This document shows, piece by piece, positions 33,933-45,728 of a stretch of DNA of 64,000 nucleotides; position 1 is the stretch's first letter; each line of letters starts with the position of its first letter. Made by a program: the position numbers and the translations under genes. The stretch comes from Podaxis mareebaensis (Eukaryota > Basidiomycota > Agaricomycetes > Agaricales > Agaricaceae). The notes beneath the pieces were generated by a model. The model saw only the letters and a list, made by a program, of their open reading frames with translations, ran no database searches and was not told the DNA's origin. The stretch spans positions 1 through 64,000 of the forward strand of contig JAEUWP010000264.1 in NCBI GenBank assembly GCA_018524725.1, given 5' to 3'.

Positions 33933-36114
33933 AATGCCAGAGAAATCCCCGTCCGAAAACATCCCTGGCCCTTCACCAGCACAACCTCAACTACCTGGGA
34001 TCTCACAGCGACATGTTCATGACATGACGGACATGAGAAATAGCCTGTCTAAGAGGGAGAAGTGGTTCGTGGTTACCCTAATTGCTCTAGCGGGTATGTT
34101 CAGGTAACAAGATCCCCTCAATTCATTTTGCCAGCTCGGTGACATGGAATTTCTAGCCCCTTTACAGCTAATATCTACTTTCCCGCAATTCCAACCATCG
34201 CAAGAGCTTTCAACAAACCCATTGAACTGATAAACCTAACTGTAACCGCTGCCTTCCCATTCTCCTCTCTGGTGAATCGTTAATCATATCCTGTAGGTGA
34301 CTGTCTATGTTATTCTTCAAGGAACATGTAAGCCTAGGACTTCACTCGCGGTATCAAGTTCTTCAAGTTGTTGACAATAGCTTTCTTGTAGCACCAATGT
34401 TCTGGGGGACTATGTCAGACAACTTGGGTCGCCGACCGATAGCTGCTGCTTGCCTCACGATCTCTTCACTCTCCTGTGTTGGGCTAGCGCTGGTTCCAAC
34501 TTCGGCTTATTGGCTTCTCATGGTGTTGCGTTGTCTCCAAGCCGCCGGCTCAGCCAGTACGATTGCTATAGGTGTGTGTGATATTTATACATTGCGCCAA
34601 GAGTTACTGATGTTATCATGTAGGTGCCGGTGTAATCTCTGATATATCCATACCGGCAGAACGGGGCGGGTTTTATGGATTTTACGCTCTTGGGCCAATG
34701 GTGAATATGAGAGAACCAAAGCAGTATGGTGGTATTGGTAGTGACTGACGGTGATACTAGGCTGGACCTGCTCTTGGTCCGGTCGTCGGTGGTGCTCTAA
34801 CTCAAGGGCTAGGGTGGAGGCAAGCTTTGTCCTAGTGACCCTCCATTGTCGGATATTGACACGCGCCCTAGGGCTATTTTCTGGTTCCTGTGTATTGCCG
34901 TTTCGATATGCCTCATTGTGCTCGTAATGTACGCTTCTTTCTGTGATGACAAACTCACGCTCACCTCATCGCATCGGCAGGTTCTTTCCAGAAACCTTGC
35001 CGAGTCGCCAACACACACGGTCGGGTCTTCGAGTTCTCTATACTCCTATCATACCCATTATTGGGCGTAAACCTGAGTCCGTTCAATCTCTCACGCCGTC
35101 GTCAGAAAACGCGCCTCAACGTAGGAAATTCCGAAACCCTTTCCTTTTGTTTACAAGATACAATATCCTCCTGCTTCTGATCTTGAACGGAACATCGTTC
35201 TCCATCTTCTTCGGTGTCGTGACGTCTCTATCCACATTGTTTGAAGAGACATATCCGTTTCTCGATGAATTTCGCATCGGATTGTGTTTTCTCGCAATGG
35301 GTGGTGGCATGGCAGTCGGCACAAGTATCAATGGGAGATTCCTGGACTGGAGGTATAAAGTTGAAAAGAGACAGTTTCGTGAACGATTAACTCAGGCCGG
35401 AGAGCTCGAGAAGCGATTGGAACTAGATGTGAAGGATGTCGACAAATTGGTTGAATTTCCTCTTGAACGGGTGTGTACTTTCTCCTATATTGCTTCTTCT
35501 GTAAGTCTAACAAACGGCAGGCTCGTCTTAGATTCCTTCCAGAGTTAGTGATAATACTAGCAGGATGTTCAGCGGGATATGGCTGGTGCTTACATAGCAA
35601 GGTTCATCTTGCAGTCCCTATCGTCCTGCAAATCATCAGTATGTATCCCGCAGGCCACGACCACAGAATTTCTCTGACGTTTTGCCTTTCAGTGGGATTT
35701 ATTTGTATGGCAGTCATGAATGGAACGACTACACTTATGATTGACCTAGCGCCAGGCCAAGGTTCCACAGTGACGGCTTGCGTAAGTCCTATCCATCCGC
35801 ACGGCCGCCTGACACTCACTTCTGTACAGAGTAACTTGATGCGATCCTCATTCAGTGCAATCATTATCTCGATCATTCAGCCCATCATTAGCGCTATTGG
35901 TGTGGGATGGACATATGTCCTCCTCGCAGGATTCGCCCTGACTTCTTTACCATGGTTTTATCTTGAGGTTAAGTTTGGACCCAAATGGAGAGGTGCAAAG
36001 ATCGAGCCGAAGGCCTCTCTCAACAGGATCTCGTCATCGCGCGGCTCAGTCTCAACAGAGGGGCAAGCTCCGGGGGAAGTACATACGAGTGGGGACAAAA
36101 TCAATCAAAGTTGA
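33933..36114 (+). CDS. MFS transporter, DHA1 drug:H+ antiporter type (copy 2)
   Basis: Second, near-identical copy of the transporter at 29789, with all exons and splice sites preserved. The start is ATGCCAGAGAAATCC at 33933. It keeps the motif A exon (MFWGTMSDNLGRRPIAAAC), GPALGPVVGGALTQGLGWR, FFPETLP, and the terminal helices (WTYVLLAGFALTSLPWFYL). The intron at 34820-34871 keeps the GC donor of copy 1. Differences in exons are mostly single-residue changes in the central loop (for example R for Q and D for N) plus loss of one or two residues after KRLEL, which suggests both copies are maintained. It lies 2 kb from copy 1 in the same orientation. Confidence 0.9.
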
Positions 36115-36562
36115 CCTCTAGGAATGAATTCTCACAATTTTTCTCGGCCTTATGTGAAATTGTAGCTGTACTTGTGCGTGAAGATGTTCAGAGACATATT
36201 TGTGGTGCACCAGATACCCCCTTCAAATAGACGTTCATAATGACCAGGAAGAATCGTAGCTTAGGTTGACCCACTCATGTTCGAATCTTCCGTTGGACCG
36301 ACTGAAATCGCTACCTTCCGGGTAACCCGTTACCTCTGCTACTTTATGGTGGTCTACAAGATATTGGTGTTCACAGAATACCGTCCCACGCTCGGGGAGG
36401 TCAGATGTTCACATGCCAATTTAATGATTTCATATGTATCACATTGTCCTACCCACTCCCAAGTCAGCTTTGCCTAATTCTGGTACGAGTGGAATACCGC
36501 CTGGACCAACTCCAAAAGCCCCCGGTGCCTGACTCAGGTTTACACCCACCCTCCCGTGTGTG
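36115..36562. other. intergenic, no supported gene
   Basis: Ends the duplicated segment (to about 36220) and contains the upstream region of the aldo/keto reductase. No signal recognised. Confidence 0.5.
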
Positions 36563-37687
36563 ATGGCCACTACCCCTAACATCGCGTCGAGAATCATCTA
36601 TGGGACAGCTTGGTATGTGAGAGGGATGTCACGGTGACTGCACAATTCTGAACGTTTTCGTCATAGGAAAAAGGAGCGGACTAAGGCGCTTGTTGTTGCA
36701 GCTGTACTGAAAGGGTTCAGAGCCATCGACACTGGTGCGCAATCCCTTGTCTACGCCTGACGGCCTCAAGCCTGGAGGCTGACTGGTAAGGGCCATGACG
36801 TAGCTTGCCAACCAAAACACTACCGGCAAGTACATTCACTTTGACCCGAATTTCTTCTGTCTGACCAGCTTGCGTACAGCGAAGACTTGGTTGGAGAAGC
36901 TCTAGTCGAGCTCAACGAGAAGCACGGAATCAAACGTGAAGACCTCTGGATCCAAACCAAGTACGTCCTTGCTGTGCGTCCCACTGCTCACAATTGACAC
37001 CTCTGCAAGGTTCACGTCCATTTCTGGCCAAGATACGACTCAGCCAATCCCCTATAACCCTTCCGACCCAATCCAAAAGCAGATAACCACATCCTTCAGC
37101 GAGTCTCTCACTAATCTACGAACGACGTACCTCGACAGCTACATCCTCCACTCTCCCTTCCGTACCCTCGACCAAACCATAGAGGCATGGAAAACCCTCT
37201 CAACGCTCCAGGACGAAGGCAAGGTGAAACTGATAGGTGTGAGTAATACGTATGATGCTCGTGTCCTCGCGGCGCTCTGTCAAGTAAGGAAAGTGCAAGT
37301 GGTGCAAAATCGGTGGTATGAAGGGAACGATTGGGATAAGAGCGTGTTTGGGTTCTGTAAAGAGCATGGAATCATGTACCAGTAAATGATTTCACTGATT
37401 TCGGCCGTCGGTACCTCGTTAAACAGACGTTTTGCAGATCATTCTGGACGCTGTCAGGTTCACCGAGCCTGCTATCCAACCCAGCTTTGTTGTCGATCGC
37501 AGCGGCGTCAGGGTGCACACCTGAACAAGCCGTGTTCAAGTTAGCTCAGGATGCGGGTGTCACGCCTTTGACGGGCACAACAAGTGAAATGCATATGGGG
37601 GAAGATCTCGCTGTACATCGGTTGCAGCTCACGAAGGAGGGCCTGCGGAATGAATATGGCGTTATCTCGAGTATGCTTATAGGATGA
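36563..37687 (+). CDS. aldo/keto reductase
   Basis: NAD(P)H-dependent TIM-barrel oxidoreductase reducing aldehydes or ketones. The start at 36563 (MATTPNIASRIIYGTAW) is followed by four or more short introns. The catalytic set is visible: Asp in AIDTACQPKHY with the following Tyr, Lys in DLWIQTK, and His in LDSYILHSPF. GKVKLIGVSNTYDARVL is the central barrel strand with the cofactor-contacting Ser-Asn. The C-terminal TPLTGTTSEMHM is the phosphate-binding end. The catalytic Asp-Tyr spacing is slightly altered relative to plain GYRHIDTA-type members. Soluble and cytosolic; substrate unknown. Confidence 0.9.
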
Positions 37688-38085
37688 TGATCATATATTT
37701 GTTACATGTTACTAGGTACCAAATTCTTGTCAGGTCCCAGCGTTGTGGCGCGTGATACACAGAAAATGCGCAGAAATTACCGTGATAATGCTTGATTTTA
37801 GATCTCTACAACACGATGAATGCAATGCGGCAAATACACAAAGCGACTAATCCAATCCAACCCGACAACAAAACTAGTAAAGAGAAACCGATAGACCAGA
37901 GAATGTGCTCGCGAAAGCAGCGTATAAAACCGCTGCGCACGGCATGAAATGAGTCAACGTAGGCGTGCGTTCGTAACGTGCGTGTACATCTTGGGATGAT
38001 GAAGAAAGGTTCGTGAAACAGATTTGGGATATTTGAGATATGTCGTGAATCGCTCGAGAACTTCACCGAGTCATCGGCGAAACAA
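37688..38085. other. convergent 3' flanks, no gene
   Basis: 3' ends of the reductase and of eIF2A face each other. A minus frame of 125 codons here is 3' flank of eIF2A, not a gene. Confidence 0.6.
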
Positions 38086-40485
38086 CTAAGAAGCAACAGA
38101 ACCACCGCTCTGGGCCTGCAACTCGGCAAGTTCTTTCCTGATCGCTGCTTCACCTTCCATCTTCTTGAACTGTGTCGTTTCAAGCCGTTCTCCCCTCTTC
38201 GCCTTTTCCTTGAGCTCCTCGATGGCTTTCAACTGTTGCCGAACTCATTAGTTCAACATCAGATCATGGAGCGTTAGACGACTCACTTTCTTGTTCAGGT
38301 TCCTGACCCTCTTCGCAATAGCGTCCAAAGCTCCGTCACCAGCGGGGGTAGTGGGCGAAGCGGGTTCGGCGGCTTCAGGAGCGGGAGCAGGAGCCGACTG
38401 CTGTTGCTGGCCACCCTTCTTGCCTTTTGGCGTACCGTTGGTGTTTCCATTGACTTGAACACCGTCAGCAGCGCCGTCCTCAGCAGCACCATCTTTTCTA
38501 TCCTTATTCTTTCCACCCTTCTTCTTATTTCCCTTCTTCTCGTCCCCTCCGCCAGCACCAGCGCCAGGGGGTGGAGCACCGGGCACATACCTCTTCCCAT
38601 ACCCACCCTCTCCATTCGCGTACTGACCATACCCAGGCGCACCGGGAGGAACAGGGCTCCTGCTATACCCCCTTACAGGGGTATTAGCACCGCTCCCCGC
38701 AGGACTTGAGTTCAAACTCCTACTCGGCAACCCACCCTCATCTTCGCGCTTGAAGATCGCAGGTGTAGCAAGACCACGTGCACCAGGTGGTCGATAGGCT
38801 CCTGTGGGTTTAGCTCCCGTAACAGGTTTCTTCTGAGTCTTCTCCCATTCTTTCACGCTCTCGCTTGGCTCAGGTGCAGGTGGGATTTGGTTCGGGAATG
38901 GTGGGACGTTCTCCACGGGGGTAGGTCGCCAGCTGGCTTGGTACAGTTCCTCCACCATCCTGACATGGACGAGAGGACCTGAACAATGCCAAATCTTGAT
39001 ACCGTTGTCGACTCGTAGACGGGGCGAGAGTGTGGCGGTGAGAAGGAATCGACCGTCTGGTGACCATTCGCATTGGGAGGTATTAGGTGCGTCAATGGAA
39101 GTGACTTTGTTTAGGGTGCGACGGTCGAAGATGTCGATTTTGCCAGCAAGATTACCAAAGCCTGCGAGAAGGACGAGGCGCCCTTGCGGATTGAAGGAAA
39201 TGAAGTTGTGAGGAGAGGCGCCGAAATCATGGACAGTGCGAACGCGCTGGTCAAAGAGCATTGTCTTGGCGGGCATGTCTAGGGGAAATGAGTTAGGCCG
39301 ATCCGGATAGGGGGGAGTGGAAGACGTACATCCATACACAACACCAAATTCCTTCGAGTTTGGACTCCAGGCAAAGTCGTGAATGGGACCTTCCTTGTCC
39401 AGAGTCACTCTACAGTCGAAGTTGCCAGCAGCGCTGAGAAGGTATAGTCCCGTCTCGCCGTAGTAACTCTTGTTGGAGTTATCGACCTCGGTCTGGGTAA
39501 GGAGCAAGACCTGAGTACCAAGCGTATTCCACTTGATTTGACCACGGTCTGCCTTGAAGAACGTTTTTTGACAAGTGGGAGGCGAGTTGAGCCCGAGAAG
39601 ATTGTAGATCTTGATGCTCGCAGGTTGGCCCTATTGTATAGTCAAAACAAGGGAACTCGAAACTAAGGAATCATACAACGTGCCTTTTTCTCGGCAACGA
39701 AAACTGCAACAGATGGGTTCAAGCCTGGGCTCAACGCGACGCTAGTCGCTCCCTCGACTTTCAATTTATCCACAACGCCCTTGGCCCATTCGGCAGGTTT
39801 GAAGACCTGGATCTCAGATCCAACCAACCGGATGGCATGGGACTCTGAAATAGTGTACTGAAGATCCCAACCTTCCTGAGACTTTTGGGTGAAAGCAACA
39901 AGCTCCTGGCCAGTAGAGACCGACCAAACACGGAGATTTTTGTGCTGAGCACCGTCTTCAAGCTTTACTGAAGGATACGTCAGTCTGAATTAAACTAAGA
40001 ATGGGGGATTACGCACCCGGACGTTCCCAAGTGGAGAGGTAGGTGCCACGAGGAGAGAAACCCAGCTCAATTACGTTGGGAAGGGGAAGCTCTTGGAGCA
40101 GTTGGGCACTTTCGGCCTGGAATATTCGAACCCTGCAAATGTCCAGTCAGCAACAGATGAAAGAAAAACTCGCCGAAAACTCGCGTGACCGGAAGATGAG
40201 GGATGATAATCGGTTGATCGGTGCACACGAGGGATCAATGAGGAAAATCCGGGGAGACTCACGTCGTTGGGAGAGCATAGGCATAGAGACGGCCGTCTGC
40301 ACTATATGTGTACGTGCGTGCTGAAGCATCCGGAGCAGCGAAGGCAGAGACTGGTGCATAGTCCGGGCTGCCGTTGACCAGACCAAGAGCCTTCTGGGCT
40401 CGGACTGTGGCAAGGAAAGTCAGAAACTTGTTGAAGGCAGTGGGCGGATACATACAGGCATACTGCTGGGAGGACTGGGCGGCCA
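38086..40485 (-). CDS. EIF2A: eukaryotic translation initiation factor 2A
   Basis: WD40 beta-propeller factor that can deliver initiator tRNA to the 40S subunit in a GTP-independent way. The start at 40485 (MAAQSSQQYA) is joined across a 5' intron to FRAQKALGLVNG, a family hallmark. Propeller blades include AYALPTTVRIFQ, GTYLSTWERP, GPIHDFAWSPNSKEFGVVYG and SQCEWSPDGRFLLTATLSPR. After the propeller come the conserved YRPPGARG motif, a Gly/Lys-rich basic region, and a C-terminal helical segment in the last exon (QLKAIEELKEKAKRGERL). Five or more introns. Intact. The carboxypeptidase gene ends only 121 bp upstream on the same strand. Confidence 0.95.
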
Positions 40486-40606
40486 TTGTCACGGTCAAGG
40501 ACGTTGTGGAAGAGACGAAGCAAGTTAATGCTTCGGGCAACTGATCAAACTAGAAAATCAAAATTATTTCCTTATTTTTCTATTTTCTATCTGTTTGTCC
40601 TTGTGT

Positions 40607-42923
40607 CTACAACACAGCCACGATCACAGCCCCGAGCACTATTGATCCAATCAGCCACTCGACTTTCATCCGGCGCTTCGCATCTGCTTTCTTCACTTTT
40701 GGACGGTCATGCACCACTCGGTTGTGGTCTATCATATTGAACAGGCTTCCCTGTTCGACGAACTCTTGAAACATTGCCAGAGCTGCCTTCGGCTGGTATG
40801 CAGGCTACGACATCCATGAGTCAATGGGCTAAAGCAAACCCGACTCCGAAACATAAATACTCACCAGTGCGTGACCTGCCTTGTATACTCTCCTGCGCAA
40901 GAGTCAGGGATAACCTACACTACATATCTTGGAGCACTCACGCAAACGAAAAATTCCCGATCACCTTGGCCTCAGCAGCTGCATGAGTGTCGATCGTAAT
41001 TGCGGAATATCGCGTGCTATTCAACATCTTGTTGCCGTACCAGTTCATCACTACCATGGAATTATGCACTCCAACCCAGTCGCATCTACCGCACTTTTAA
41101 TACCTTTCTTGGCCAATAATTGGACAAGCTCACTTAATGTCATAATCGCCGGCCTGTTCAAATTAGCCATTTCTCCCGTCTGTCAATGATCATGACGTAC
41201 CCAAACTAGTATCGGGAACTTTGCGTTCGCCAGTTCCCCAAGATCTTCCAAACCAGACCTTGCTACCTCTCCAGACTTTTCAAAATCAGACTTTACTGAA
41301 TCACTGCACTGGTCATATTCGCTCGTCGCTCCGATCTTCGTCTTCACTTCGGGGGAGCGAATGTACTGCAAGTAGTAAGGAGGCGGAAATGGTGGATCTG
41401 TATCGCTTCTCGTCAAGTCGGTGTCGGAACGATTCCCAACAGCAGGGGAGAGGACATATCGTTGCTGTAAGCACAGGATGATAAACGAACATGTTTATAT
41501 CCAAAGAAAGAACCATACTTACGCAGAATTGCCAGGCATCATGACAAATCAGGTTGCCCTCCGAAGAATACCCAGCGAGTTCACACTTTTGCAGGGAGTC
41601 TCGACACCCACCGGGCATCTCGAATGCGGTCCTCATCCTCTTCACAACGGTTCCATTTTGAAGTCGTCCGTATCCAGGAGCACGAGTTGTAAACCTGATC
41701 AAGGAACCCATTTGCGTCAACGGGTCATGCTTTCCGCTGTGGACCCCTCAATAAATTAATTGGTGAGACTCCAAAATTTCCGATACTCACTCGTTCACCA
41801 AAATCGAACTGAAGACTACTTTGTAGCCTCCAATCTCCCCCTTGTCAATTCTCGCATTCTGAGTATTGAAATAGCTGATAAAGGCTGGACCAAACCGAGC
41901 CCCAAAGCTCTCTGTCCCGAGGATTAGTCTTCAAATGCATCAGAACAGCCGACTCGTGCATGACGGACGACACGACACGACACCTTCTATCTTTGAATTT
42001 TGAAAACTCTTGACTCCCGAACAACATCTGGAACGCCGTCCATATCTGCTCTGCTGACCCCTTGACCGTATGTTTACTGTCCGCCCCGTAAGAGAATCCA
42101 GTCCCCACTGGCTGATCTATGTATAGCACTGGCAACGGAAGCAACAAGCGGTCAGGTTAGCCAACCACTCGACAACCACCATAAGACGAGAAGCAGCTTT
42201 GGAATGGGAACTTACTATTCGTGACATTATTCCAACTGACAAATCCAACTGCCGATCAGGACTACTAGAACATGGAACAGGGGTTATGTTTGGAAAACAT
42301 ACCTGTATGGGTTAAGCGTCGTAGAAAGGCCACTAGGGTCCACTAGGCACGGTCCATTCTCTACGTCCCATCAATCTATTCGTGGTACTCCCCCTCGAAG
42401 AGTGCTTGGACATACCCTGAAACACACCAATCATCGACGAACACCCCGGGCCGCCGTTCATCCTGCTAGCTCATCAACAACGCCGCTCTCCCTTCCTTTC
42501 TCTTTCCAGCTAGACTCACCAGAGTGTTAGGGGTGCCGTGTCTGGATTCGCGCGTGCCGCAAAGAACCAGAACCACTGCGACAATTTTAACATACTGCAC
42601 GATTGCTCAGTAGAAAAGCCGCGCACCAGATATGTACCGTTCGACACGTTGATATATCCCGAAACCTGATGCACGCCAGGCGTCGTCTCGCAAATTCCAG
42701 AGTCTTTGACATACGTCAAGTTCCCGTCGGTTATCGCATTGGGTATGTTCGTAGGTGGATCCGTTGCAGCAGGAGTTGTAGGAATTGTCGTATTGGCTAC
42801 ATTCGCGTCATCATCGGCATCCGTCGCGTCCCGACGCGTTGCTCTCTGAGCCTCGGCAAGTCCTATACCCAGGAATACGATGGCGAGAAGGAGGACGCAG
42901 AACATAATCGAGCGGTGAAGCAT
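40607..42923 (-). CDS. S10 serine carboxypeptidase, membrane-anchored
   Basis: Serine carboxypeptidase removing C-terminal residues in the secretory pathway or vacuole. The start at 42923 gives a signal peptide (CVLLLAIVFLGIGLAEA) and a Thr/Asp-rich linker. Blocks in order: GYINVSNGTYLVRGF, WFWFFAARANP, LTLWLNGGPGCSS, LYIDQPVGTGFSYG. Splicing at about 41965-42000 gives LILGTESFGARFG with the nucleophilic Ser. ILVWVGDAD holds the Asp, and VYKAGHALPAYQP the His. The nucleophile motif is TESFG rather than the usual GESYAG, as in a basidiomycete subgroup. The C-terminus is a hydrophobic segment (WLIGSIVLGAVIVAVL) after a basic stretch, indicating a Kex1-like membrane anchor. About a dozen introns. 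Confidence 0.9.
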
Positions 42924-45333
42924 TGTTTTGGGGCTTCCAGTGGCCTATTTTGATTTCTTGAATGGGACATGATATATGTACCCCTGCTGAGAAACGACAG
43001 GAGGCCGACGGGATGACTGAAACGGCTGAAAGCCCAGAAGAGAAGACTGCTTAGAATGCAATGGAAGCGCTCTAATGAGTCCTAATCGCCGCATAATTGA
43101 ACGCAAATCGTGCATTTAGGGGTGTGACTAGCTTGCAGGGGGACGTTGTGAATTCTTCTAGCTGATGGTCCTTGGCGCTTCGTGGACATAGGGAAATGAT
43201 GATATGCTGAGTAGTTGATGTTGGTGGGTGGAGGGCGGTCTTGATTTCGGTTGTTCGAATGGACTGAAACTTCCGGAGAAAACAGAAATCCCAGAAATAT
43301 TTACTTTGGAATATGCGAGCCGAGGAGATAGATATGCACCAACAAAGATTCAGTTGACCGCCGATCATGCCTGCCTCATTTGTGACATACGCACCGTGAC
43401 ATGACCCGGAACGACGAAATACGTGCGGGTGAGCGTGCCTCAGAGCAACTCAGAAGTGGTAGATGATTCTGGCAAGAACGCCTCCAGAGAAAAGTGCGTC
43501 GTGCGCGCGTACTTGGAAGTTTTATGCCATCTGTCATTCAACATGCCAAGAAAATTAGGGGTGTCAGTCGTTGTATCCTGCAGCTCACATGACTATCATC
43601 AGAGTGTTGACAACTTGATAGCTTCTCGTTGAAATAAATGAAAACTTGAAGAAAACTTATTTGTTCCACCGGGGCCATTTTCAGTCCGGAATTGTGGTAT
43701 ATCGTGGTAGGAACCCGAAGGCGTATTGACTTTCCAGCGCCTATCGCCATGATACCTTCTCCGTTCCGTTGAGAAGTTAAACTCTGCCAATTCGGTCCTA
43801 TTGAAACGACGCAACGTGATTACCGCCCCTGGCCAGTGGGTCATAGACCCCTTTTCTGCTGAATTACATGGAGCGTTGCTTTACCCTGGCCGGTGCATTG
43901 AACTACTTCGGTCGACAAGGCCAATAACACCCCTGACAACCTTTCCTTTCTGTCCCGAACCCAAGTCAAAATCATTTCAGAGTGGTCATTCCTATCAGAT
44001 CGACTTTATGCCAGGCGGTGACCCCTCAAATTTCAAACCTAGCTTTTATGCCATTCGCTCCTTTCGTGCCAGAGTGTCCAGTCTTGGTTGTTCTATTGGC
44101 AATGAAGCCACATAGGTTTGGCGACAGCCTTGCACACGGGACCAACTGGGAAGTCAGCCACTGATGCCTTTCTTACCAAGAAACATTCCTTTGGCTCTCC
44201 GTGGTGTGAAACATGGCCCCAATTGGCCCCAATCTTGTTATGCTTTCCTGGATACCCCTTTCAAGGCCCGTCATCGCATTCCTTGCGAACGAAGTGGAAT
44301 TGTTGGATGACGCAACCTCCACCCAACAAGATTAAAGCTAAAGCACCATCCTCCCTTTGACATTGATATAGCAACGCTGAAAGACTGAGTGGCCGATGCC
44401 TCAATAACTAGCAAGTGGTCAACGTATAGATTGGATTCTTCTGTGTTGTTCTTCACTCTGGAAGAGAGCTGAGTGGTCCACTTTTCAGCTCACACAGAAG
44501 CTTTATAGATGAAGGACATACAGCAGTGACGTAGACGCAGAATCATGGCTGTGTAAATATTCCTCTAAGCATCCCAACCGGAAGGGGAGCTGGATACGAC
44601 TCAGTACTGAGTCCAATTTATGTGGACGCGTTTTGGTTGAGTTGATATATGATACTAAGATAAGTAAGGACAACATTTTCCCTCTGCTCAGCAATAGAAA
44701 GGACGGTATCGAGTTCCTGTAATCCGGAGTGGTGATAGGGAATAGGAAGCTTCCCATAACCCTGAAGCCATGAATCAACAAGAGCAGGAAAGGTCAAAGC
44801 CATACCCGGTTTTGCTGGGGCATACTCTTCAGATAGCAGAGCTCATTCTCGGCGGCATTAGAAAAGAGGCTTGGCGTGGCATACATTGCGCTGGACAAAT
44901 TGAATTGGAACCCAGGATGGCAAGAGGCACTAGCAGCGGAGTTGGATGGTCCATGTTCGCAACGCTCTCGATAAGAATCCTGGAAATTGTGTGGAGGGTA
45001 ATTACACCGGAAGATTAGAACATCATTCGTAAGCCATCCTTCAGTTACAAGAGGTGTAACCATTCCTACTTGACAGGAGATGTCGGAAGGCCTGGATCTT
45101 TCGTCACCGCTGAATTTTTCATAAGGTCGGTGCGAAGGAGATCCGGCTGGGACATCTGCACAGTACACCTTATGCCGTGGGAAATTCGTGACCAGTGATC
45201 TAGTGACCTTTGGCGCCCATAATCAATTAATCATTGAGTCAATTTACGACCTATGCTCCGAGCCACCACCATCCTCCTCAACTATCTCTACCACTTCGTA
45301 CACAGCAGCCACAAAACCTAATACATATCCATA
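42924..45333. other. 2.4 kb gene-poor stretch
   Basis: No supported gene. Opposed frames at 43599-43844 (minus) and 43801-44115 (plus) are the longest coherent ones but show no known domain or clean intron extension. No RNA gene or repeat recognised. Confidence 0.45.
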
Positions 45334-45728
45334 ATGGGCGCTTACTACGACGAAATTGAGATCGAGGATATGACCTGGGACCCGGTGAAGCGGGTCTACC
45401 ACTACCCATGTCCTTGCGGAGATCGCTTCGAAATTTCACGGAAGCAGCTCGCAAATTACGAGGATATTGCGACATGTCCGAGCTGCAGTCTTATCATCAG
45501 AGTGATATATGACCCTGTGAGTCGGCATTTCGTTGGTTTTGACTAACCGCTGATCTATATGTTTAGCTTGATTACGAGGATTACGATGAAGACGAGGATG
45601 ACCCGTCTGGAGAAGAAGAAGAGGAAGAGGAAGAGGATACTGACTCTGGTGACGATAACTTCGAGGATGCTATGGAGAACCTCCACATCAAGGACGAGCC
45701 CGTTCCTGTTGTTCCTGTAGTCGCCTAA
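45334..45728 (+). CDS. DPH3: diphthamide biosynthesis protein 3 (CSL zinc finger)
   Basis: Small iron/zinc protein that passes electrons to the Dph1-Dph2 complex for diphthamide on eEF2 and also supports Elongator-dependent tRNA modification. Exons 45334-45516 and 45567-45728 encode 114 residues. The CSL domain is complete: [26 protein letters not shown], and [13 protein letters not shown], with four Cys for metal (CPCG and CPSC). The second exon is an acidic tail of about 50 residues (runs of Glu and Asp), longer than in yeast. Cytosolic and nuclear. Confidence 0.95.

Larger units (their letters stand above)
32101..36220 (+). repeat. segmental duplication, unit 2 (pairs with 26929-32070)
   Basis: Second, shorter copy of the U6-tail, GNAT and MFS segment. 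It begins with the last 20 or so bases of the U6 gene and lies directly after unit 1. It lacks about 1.05 kb holding the 5' part of the GNAT gene. The MFS gene is intact. Confidence 0.85.

Noticed and set aside
37806..38183. Minus frame of 125 codons with hydrophobic segments
   Set aside because: It overlaps the last exon and 3' flank of eIF2A in another frame.
4559..42490. About 20-nt similarity between 4559-4580 and 42467-42488
   Set aside because: Too short to be a repeat; flanks are unrelated (a coding end and a carboxypeptidase intron).
43599..44115. Opposed frames of 82 and 104 codons
   Set aside because: Some protein-like stretches, but no domain and no intron set closing a gene on either strand.
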